A model generated the notes under the pieces. That model was not told the DNA's origin and made no database searches. It was given only the letters and a program-made list of their open reading frames with translations. This document shows, one piece after another, positions 17,179 to 23,306 of a stretch of 64,000 nt of DNA (the stretch's first letter is position 1; each line of letters starts with the position of its first letter). This DNA comes from DAIMFL01 sp964372215. Lineage in GTDB: Bacteria; Pseudomonadota; Alphaproteobacteria; Dongiales; Dongiaceae. The DNA lies in contig CAYJQC010000010.1 of NCBI GenBank assembly GCA_964372215.1, forward strand, positions 62,001 to 126,000, given 5' to 3'. The position numbers and the translations under genes were made by a program.

Positions 17179-20100
17179 TTAAGCGGCTCCTCGCATGTCG
17201 GACAGGGTGTCGTGAAGCGTCTGTAGCAGACCGTCTCGGTCGAACTTCGCCACGTAGTCGTCGAAGCCGACCGACCGGCCGCGATCGAGATCCTTGGCCG
17301 AGGCATGGGACGACAGGGCGACGATCGGCGTCTTCTGCCACCGAATGCTCTTCTTGACCGCCTCGGCGAACTGGAAGCCGTTCATGCCGGGCATCTCGAT
17401 GTCGCTGATGATGACGTCGAAGTCCTCGCCGGCCTCATAGAAGCCGAGGGCCTTGTCGGCATCCTCGGCGGTCGTGACCTCGTAGCCGGCGACCGACAGG
17501 AGCGGCGCCAGCAGATTGCGGAAGAACGGGCTGTCGTCGACCAGCAGCACGCGCTTCGGCTGACCTTCGCCGCCCTCGACCGGACCCTCCGACTTGAACC
17601 AGTCCTGGAAGGCCTGGGTCAGATAGTAGCCGGCGTCGACCAGGTCGGTGGCGTGGCCCGCCACGACGGCGCTGCCGAGGCGACCCGGGCGGTCGCTGGA
17701 CAGTTCCACCTGCAGGCGGTCCTCGACGATGTCGACGATCTCGTCGACGATCAGGCCCATGGAGCGATCGCGATCGGAGAACACCAGCACCGGCTGGCGC
17801 CCGGTCTCGCGGATCTGGTAGCCACCGTCGAGCGGCACCAGCGGCATCAGCTGGCCGCGGTATTGCACGACCATCTGGCCGTTCGACTGTTCGATCGTCT
17901 TGGCATCGACCTCTTCCAGCCGGGCTACCAGGCCGAGCGGCACCGCCTTCGGGGTGGCGTCGCCGGCACGGAACAGCAGCAGGGGCACGCGCTCGCCGGC
18001 CTTGCCGTCGCGATGGGCCGACTTCTCGGACGCATCGGACTCGGGGGCGTTCATCTCGCCGCTCGCTGCGGCAATGCCGTTGGGATCGAGGATCATGATG
18101 ACGCTGCCGTCGCCGAGAATGGTGTTCCCGGAGAACATGGCGATGTTGCGCAGGATCGGCGCGACCGGCTTCACCACGATTTCCTCGGTGTCGAACACGC
18201 GATCGACCATGATGCCGAAGGTGTAGGTTCCGACCTGGCTGACCACCACGAAGCTGTCGCTGATGTCGATCTCGGCGCGCGAGCTCTCGTCGCCGAGCAG
18301 CAGCAGGTGGCGCAAGGAGACCAGCGGCAGCAGGCGGTTGCGCAGGCGCAGGACCGGTGCGTCCTTGATGCGTTCGATCTTGTGCTCGGAGTTGGCGGAC
18401 ACCCGCACCAGCTCGACCACGCTGATCTGCGGAATTGCGAAACGCTCCTGCGCGCACTCGACGATCAGCGCCGAGACGATGGCAAGCGTGAGCGGGATCT
18501 TGATGACGAAGGTCGAGCCCTTGCCCTCGGTCGAGCGCAGTTCGACCGTGCCGCCGATCCGCTCGATGTTGGTCCGCACGACATCCATGCCGACGCCGCG
18601 GCCGGAGACGCTGGTGACCTTCGCGGCGGTGGAGAACCCGGCCTTGAAGATGAACTGCTGGATCTGCAGGATGCTCATCTGCTCCAGCTCGTTCTCGGTG
18701 GCGAGCCCGTTGTCCAGCACCTTCTTCTTGATCTTGTCGATCGGCAGGCCGCGGCCGTCGTCGGCGATCTCGATGATGATGTGGCCGCCCTCGTGATAGG
18801 CGTTGAGGGTGACCTTGCCGGTTTCCGGCTTGCCGGCTTGCCGGCGCTCCGCCACGGTCTCGAGACCGTGATCCGCCGAGTTGCGCACCATGTGCGTCAG
18901 CGGGTCCTTGATCATCTCGAGGACCTGGCGGTCGAGCTCGGTGTCGGCGCCGATCATCTGCAGGTCGATCTTCTTGTCGAGCTCCTGCGCCAGATCGCGC
19001 ACGATGCGCGGCAGCTTCGACCAGGCGTTGCCGATCGGCTGCATGCGCGTCTTCATCACCCCTTCCTGAAGCTCGGAGGTGATGTGATTGAGGCGCTGCA
19101 GCGGCGCCGCGAACTCGCTGTCCTTCTGGGTGCGCAGGATCTGCAGCACCTGGTTGCGGGTGAGCACCAGCTCGCTCACCATGGTCATCAGGTTTTCCAG
19201 CAGATCGACGTTGACCCGGATCGACTGGTTCGCGACCGCGGACTCCTTCGGCCCGTCGCTGGCGGCCGATGCCTTGGCTTCGCTCTTGCCAGCCTTGGCC
19301 GCGGCCTTGCCTGGCTTCGCCGTCTCTGCCGTCACCGCGTCGTCGGCCGCGTTCTTGCCGAGGAAGAGGCCGCGATGGTCGCCGAGCAAGGCCATGATTT
19401 CCGCGGTCGTCTCGTCGGTGACCTCGAGGGTCTTGAAGGCCGCCTGCAGATGGCCGGCATATGCGTCGAGATGGCTGTCGGAGAAGCCCGGCGTGAACGC
19501 CAGGTCGACGCCGCCGCCGACATCGCCCTTGAACTCGTCCGGGCCACCCAGGATCTTGCTGAAGAACGCACGCTGCTTGCCCTGCATGATGTCCAGGTTG
19601 GCGCCCTGGAACAGGTCCTTGAGCGCCGCATCCTCCATGACGTGCTGGAACGCGACTTCGACGACCGCGTCGATCACCGACAGGCCGCCGATCTTCTCGT
19701 AGACCGACCCGACGACGGCGGGCTTTGCCGCGCCCGGCTTGGGGGCGGCCGCCTTGCTCGGGGCCGGCGCCTCGGGCGGCGCGGCGGCCACGGCTACTTC
19801 GGCGACCGGCACGTCGTCGATCAGTTCGTCGGCAGAGTCCTCATTCGACACCGGCGTAGCAGCGCCGACATCGGCGCCATCGGCGAAGGCGTTCAGGCGG
19901 TCGATCAGCTCCTGATCATTGCCGTCCGGCTCGGCTTCGTTCTGCTCGAGCGAGGAAAGCAGGCTGCGCACGCAATCGAGGCAGGCGAGAATCAGCGTGA
20001 CCGCGGTCGGGCTGACCTCGATCTCGCCGTCGCGCAGCTTGCCGAGCACGTTCTCGCCGGCATGCGCCACGGACTCGAGTCGCGGCAGGCCGAGGAACCC

Positions 20101-20250
20101 GCAGGTGCCCTTGATGGTATGAACCAGACGAAAGATGCTGGAGAGCAGATTGGGGTCGTTCGGGTTCTGCTCGAGCTTGATCAGCTCGACGTCCAGAACC
20201 GCCAGACTCTCGGACGTTTCGGTCAGGAACTCACTTAGCAAGTCATCCAT
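17179..20250 (-). CDS. cheA: Chemotaxis histidine kinase CheA with embedded globin-like domain and C-terminal receiver
   Basis: This 1023-aa kinase phosphorylates CheY and CheB. The order of domains is as follows. HPt occupies 1-105, with phospho-acceptor His44 in LVHTIKGTCGF. An Ala/Pro linker leads to a globin-like domain at about 183-298. An Ala/Lys linker leads to the dimerisation domain at about 345-410. The ATPase follows at about 410-590, with N-box HMVRNSADHGLE and G1 DDGRG. Then come the CheW-like regulatory domain at 590-730, a second CheW-like domain at about 754-885, and a receiver at 899-1018 (Asp905/906, Asp950). The P2 domain that normally docks CheY is absent, its place taken by the globin-like insertion. 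That insertion starts VYEKIGGLSVIDAVV, as in group I truncated haemoglobins, but Ala251 sits where the proximal His is expected. It heads the cheA-W-Y-B-R operon. Confidence 0.93.
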   Translation of the reverse strand: MDDLLSEFLTETSESLAVLDVELIKLEQNPNDPNLLSSIFRLVHTIKGTCGFLGLPRLESVAHAGENVLGKLRDGEIEVSPTAVTLILACLDCVRSLLSSLEQNEAEPDGNDQELIDRLNAFADGADVGAATPVSNEDSADELIDDVPVAEVAVAAAPPEAPAPSKAAAPKPGAAKPAVVGSVYEKIGGLSVIDAVVEVAFQHVMEDAALKDLFQGANLDIMQGKQRAFFSKILGGPDEFKGDVGGGVDLAFTPGFSDSHLDAYAGHLQAAFKTLEVTDETTAEIMALLGDHRGLFLGKNAADDAVTAETAKPGKAAAKAGKSEAKASAASDGPKESAVANQSIRVNVDLLENLMTMVSELVLTRNQVLQILRTQKDSEFAAPLQRLNHITSELQEGVMKTRMQPIGNAWSKLPRIVRDLAQELDKKIDLQMIGADTELDRQVLEMIKDPLTHMVRNSADHGLETVAERRQAGKPETGKVTLNAYHEGGHIIIEIADDGRGLPIDKIKKKVLDNGLATENELEQMSILQIQQFIFKAGFSTAAKVTSVSGRGVGMDVVRTNIERIGGTVELRSTEGKGSTFVIKIPLTLAIVSALIVECAQERFAIPQISVVELVRVSANSEHKIERIKDAPVLRLRNRLLPLVSLRHLLLLGDESSRAEIDISDSFVVVSQVGTYTFGIMVDRVFDTEEIVVKPVAPILRNIAMFSGNTILGDGSVIMILDPNGIAAASGEMNAPESDASEKSAHRDGKAGERVPLLLFRAGDATPKAVPLGLVARLEEVDAKTIEQSNGQMVVQYRGQLMPLVPLDGGYQIRETGRQPVLVFSDRDRSMGLIVDEIVDIVEDRLQVELSSDRPGRLGSAVVAGHATDLVDAGYYLTQAFQDWFKSEGPVEGGEGQPKRVLLVDDSPFFRNLLAPLLSVAGYEVTTAEDADKALGFYEAGEDFDVIISDIEMPGMNGFQFAEAVKKSIRWQKTPIVALSSHASAKDLDRGRSVGFDDYVAKFDRDGLLQTLHDTLSDMRGAA

Positions 20251-20355
20251 GGGGGGCCCCGCCGGTGCAAATCCAAAGCTGCGACGCGGCCTACACCCCG
20301 GATTTCCGGGTATTTCCGCACGCCTGCTACGAACGGCGAGTTTCCGGGAAAGTGA

Positions 20356-20370
20356 TTAAGAAGCCGTGAA
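20356..20370. promoter_or_regulatory. Putative CtrA half-conserved box upstream of cheA
   Basis: The sequence TTAA-GAAGCCG-TGAA lies about 105 bases upstream of the cheA start. It has the same form (TTAA-N7-TGAA, one mismatch to the CtrA consensus) as the site upstream of ctrA. The surrounding 139-base interval between chpT and cheA has no gene and probably carries the che operon promoter. The call rests on the motif alone. Confidence 0.33.
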
Positions 20371-20389
20371 GCGGAAGCCGTCCTAATTG

Positions 20390-21034
20390 CTAGGCGGCAG
20401 GAAGAACAGCCCGCAACGTGACCGAGTCCTGAGCCGCCTCGGGAGACTTCAACCCGCCGCCCAAGGACTCGGCAAGTCGAACCGTGAAATGGCCCTGGAC
20501 GGTCTTCGGCGACAGCTCGGCCACATCGACCTGCGGATCGAGCGCCGCCAGAAGCTCGGGCGCGATGCGCGCGCCCTGGCCGGACACCGTGACCCGCGCC
20601 TCGATCCCGCCACCCGTGCCGGCCACCGCGACCGCGATGCCGCCGCCGCGCGGCAGGCATTCGACGGCGACCATGACCAGGTTCAGCACCAGCTTGGCCG
20701 CCCCCGGGGGCGCCGCCAGGGCGTCCTGATCGGCCGGCCAGTCGAGCCGGATCTTGCCGCCTTCGAGGATGCTTGCGGCCAGGGCCCGGGCATCGGCCAG
20801 GCGAAAGGACGGCTGGTTGCCGGCGCCGCCCAGGGCGGCGCGGTAGGTCTGCAGCAGGTCGGCGGCGCGCCTGGCGCTCTTGATCGACAGCTCGAGCGCA
20901 TCCTCGCCCATGCCCGAGCCCTCGTCCTCGAGCAGCTCGAGGCCGTTGTTGACCGCGCCGATCGGGCTGATGAGATCGTGACAGAGGCGCGACGCGAGCA
21001 GCTCCAGCACCCTGAAATCGACCTTTGCGCCCAT
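20390..21034 (-). CDS. chpT: ChpT-type histidine phosphotransferase
   Basis: ChpT relays phosphate from the hybrid kinase CckA to CtrA and CpdR. The 214-aa protein has the diagnostic helical hairpin SRLCHDLISPIGAVNNGLELL with His19 as the phosphorylated residue. It is followed by a degenerate ATPase-like domain lacking ATP-binding motifs. The closeness to ctrA (about 7 kb) supports the identification. It is transcribed in the same direction as cheA with 139 bases between. A GGGGGGGA purine stretch precedes the ATG. Confidence 0.9.
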   Translation of the reverse strand: MGAKVDFRVLELLASRLCHDLISPIGAVNNGLELLEDEGSGMGEDALELSIKSARRAADLLQTYRAALGGAGNQPSFRLADARALAASILEGGKIRLDWPADQDALAAPPGAAKLVLNLVMVAVECLPRGGGIAVAVAGTGGGIEARVTVSGQGARIAPELLAALDPQVDVAELSPKTVQGHFTVRLAESLGGGLKSPEAAQDSVTLRAVLPAA

Positions 21035-21214
21035 CCGTCCCCCCCGATCCCCGAAAAGCTGTAAAGGAAATCCCGCACCGGGCCGGATCTCGAGCCGATG
21101 ACGCGAATCGCACCGGCGACGTCGCCCTTGCGATTCACCGGCTGTTTTGTTTCCTTATACGATAAAGCTTGGTAACGGGAGTGATTTTGGCGCTTGCCGC
21201 CGGGACGGGCCGAC

Positions 21215-21397
21215 ATGGTACAGCAACTGGCCCCCGGCATGCTGGTCAGTCACCCGCAGCAGCCGGACTGGGGCATCGGCCAGGTCCAGTCGGTGATCGG
21301 CAGCCGCATCACGGTGAATTTCGAGAACGCAGGCAAGCTGCTCATCAACGGCGACGCGGTCACCCTCAGCATCCTCGATCGGGATTCGCTGGGTTGA
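21215..21397 (+). CDS. Small DUF3553-family protein
   Basis: This 60-aa protein reads as one compact beta-rich domain (PGMLVSHPQQPDWGIGQVQS, then RITVNFENAGK and a VTLSILD tail). It matches the DUF3553 family found in alphaproteobacteria, whose role is unknown; the fold resembles a small SH3/Tudor-like or CarD-like barrel. The ATG at 21215 was chosen over an upstream TTG at 21194. It is divergent from chpT. The assembly gap begins 46 bases after its stop. Confidence 0.8.
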   Translation: MVQQLAPGMLVSHPQQPDWGIGQVQSVIGSRITVNFENAGKLLINGDAVTLSILDRDSLG

Positions 21398-21443
21398 ACC
21401 GCCGAGGACGCGCGGCCGGGCCCAGGTCCGGCCGTCGGCGCCC

Positions 21444-21453
21444 NNNNNNNNNN
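21444..21453. other. Assembly gap (10 N) between the DUF3553 gene and fdhB
   Basis: Ten N mark a gap of unknown true length. The right flank is G/C-homopolymer rich and contains a strong imperfect hairpin at 21510-21539 (GGGGCCCGGCCGTCG pairing with CGACGGCTGGCCCC). Bases near the gap may be wrong, so any promoter of the formate dehydrogenase operon cannot be judged. Confidence 0.95.
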
Positions 21454-21583
21454 CTCCTCCGTCGTGGGTTTTTGGGTGGGTTTCCCCCCCTCGGCGGCGG
21501 GGGCGGGCCGGGGCCCGGCCGTCGACGACGGCTGGCCCCGGGCCGCGATTCGGGTGGCGGGATTGAGAGAACAGGCGAATTCG

Positions 21584-23293
21584 ATGCAGCACGCGGCAAT
21601 CGGGAAGCAGAAGACCGGCAGGCTCCATCCGGGGGCCGGCCGTCGCCAGACCGTCCCCTTCCCCAAGGGCCGCCAGGTCGATCCTGAAGCCTTGGCCGAG
21701 GTCGAGGCCCTGCTGGCCGACCGGCCGCGCCGGCGCGACCTGCTGATCGAGCATCTGCACCTGATCCAGGACCGCCATGGCTGCCTGTCGGCGAGGCATC
21801 TGGCAGCGCTCGCCCAGGCCATGGCCCTGGCGCTCACCGAAGTCTACGAGGTCGCCACGTTCTATGCCCATTTCGACGTGGTGCGGGAGGACGAGGCGCC
21901 GCCCCCGGCCCTGACCATCCGGGTCTGCGACAGCCTGACCTGCGAGCTGATGGGCGGCCAGGCGCTGCTCGCCGGGCTGCAGGCCAAGTACGGCGACAAG
22001 GTGCGGGTGGTGCGGGCGCCGTGCATGGGCCGCTGCGACGCCGCGCCGGTGGCCGAGGTCGGGCATTGCCACGTCGACCACGCCACGGTGGCGCAGGTCT
22101 CGGCCGCCGCCGATGGCGGTCACACCCACCCGGCGATCCCCGACCATGAGGGCTTCGACGATTACGTCGCGGGCGACGGCTACACGCTGCTGGAGGCCTG
22201 CCGCTCGGGCCGCAAGCGGCCGGACCAGCTGATCGACGTGATGGAGAAGTCCGGCCTGCGCGGATTGGGCGGGGCAGGCTTCCCGTCGGGTCGCAAATGG
22301 CGCTTCGTGCGGGCCGAGCCGGGGCCGCGCCTGATGGCGGTCAACGCCGACGAGGGCGAACCCGGCACCTTCAAGGACCGGTTCTATCTCGAACACAGCC
22401 CGCACCGCTTCCTGGAGGGCATGCTGGTCGCCGCCTGGGTGGTCGAGGCCACCGACGTCTATGTCTACCTGCGCGACGAGTATCCGGCGGTGCGCGCGAT
22501 CCTGCTCGAGGCGATCGCCGCGCTCGAGGCCGCCGGCCTCGCCGGCGCGACCCGGATCCATTTGCGGCGCGGCGCCGGCGCCTATATCTGCGGCGAGGAA
22601 TCGGCGATGCTGGAGAGCATCGAGGGCAAGCGCGGCCTGCCGCGCCACAAGCCGCCCTATCCGTCCCAGGTCGGACTGTTCGGGCGCCCGACCCTGATCC
22701 ACAACGTCGAGACCCTGTACTGGGTGCGCGACATCGTCGAGAAAGGTCCGGAGTGGCTGCAGGGCGAAGGCCGCAACGGCCGCAAGGGACTGCGCAGCTT
22801 CTCGGTCTCCGGCCGGGTCAAGAGCCCGGGCGTGAAGCTGGCGCCGGCCGGCATCACCATGGGCGAGCTGCTCGGCGAGTATTGCGGCGGCATGGCCGAC
22901 GGCCACGTCTTCAAGGGCTATTTGCCGGGCGGCGCCTCGGGCGGCATCCTGCCGGCGGCGATGGCCGACATCCCGCTCGACTTCGGAACCCTGGAGCCCC
23001 ACGGCTGCCTGATCGGCTCGGCCGCCATCGTGGTGCTGTCCGACCAGGACGACATGAAGGCGGTGGCGCTCAACCTGATGCGCTTCTTCGAGGACGAGAG
23101 CTGCGGGCAATGCACGCCCTGCCGGGTCGGCACAGAGAAGGCGGTGAAGCTGATGATGCAGCCGAACTGGGACCGCGACCTGCTGAACGAACTGGCGGCG
23201 GCGATGACCGACGCCTCGATCTGCGGACTGGGCCAGGCCGCCTGCAATCCGCTCAAGTCCGCCATGACGCATTTCCCCGACGACATGGCCTGA
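21584..23293 (+). CDS. fdhB: NAD-dependent formate dehydrogenase beta subunit (fused NuoE/NuoF-like)
   Basis: The 569-aa protein is the diaphorase subunit that passes electrons from the alpha subunit to NAD+. Residues about 30-180 are a NuoE/thioredoxin-like [2Fe-2S] domain (VCDSLTCELM and APCMGRCDAAP). Residues about 200-560 are NuoF-like, with the FMN-binding GLRGLGGAGFPSGRKW, an NADH-binding region and the [4Fe-4S] motif DESCGQCTPCRVG. Such fusion in one chain is known for Methylobacterium Fdh1B, while Rhodobacter splits it into FdsG and FdsB. The ATG at 21584 gives the expected length. The frame is open further upstream to the gap, but that part looks like noise. Confidence 0.92.
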   Translation: MQHAAIGKQKTGRLHPGAGRRQTVPFPKGRQVDPEALAEVEALLADRPRRRDLLIEHLHLIQDRHGCLSARHLAALAQAMALALTEVYEVATFYAHFDVVREDEAPPPALTIRVCDSLTCELMGGQALLAGLQAKYGDKVRVVRAPCMGRCDAAPVAEVGHCHVDHATVAQVSAAADGGHTHPAIPDHEGFDDYVAGDGYTLLEACRSGRKRPDQLIDVMEKSGLRGLGGAGFPSGRKWRFVRAEPGPRLMAVNADEGEPGTFKDRFYLEHSPHRFLEGMLVAAWVVEATDVYVYLRDEYPAVRAILLEAIAALEAAGLAGATRIHLRRGAGAYICGEESAMLESIEGKRGLPRHKPPYPSQVGLFGRPTLIHNVETLYWVRDIVEKGPEWLQGEGRNGRKGLRSFSVSGRVKSPGVKLAPAGITMGELLGEYCGGMADGHVFKGYLPGGASGGILPAAMADIPLDFGTLEPHGCLIGSAAIVVLSDQDDMKAVALNLMRFFEDESCGQCTPCRVGTEKAVKLMMQPNWDRDLLNELAAAMTDASICGLGQAACNPLKSAMTHFPDDMA

Positions 23294-23306
23294 GGATCGC
23301 GCTGGC

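Noticed and set aside
17305..20238. 977-aa open frame on the + strand opposite cheA
   Set aside because: It lies antisense to cheA, is rich in Asp/Arg/His/Gln typical of shadow frames in GC-rich DNA, and shows no domain. cheA has strong motifs throughout.
21464..21583. N-terminal extension of fdhB up to the gap
   Set aside because: The extra 40 residues are low-complexity and come from doubtful sequence by the gap; the family length fits a start at 21584.
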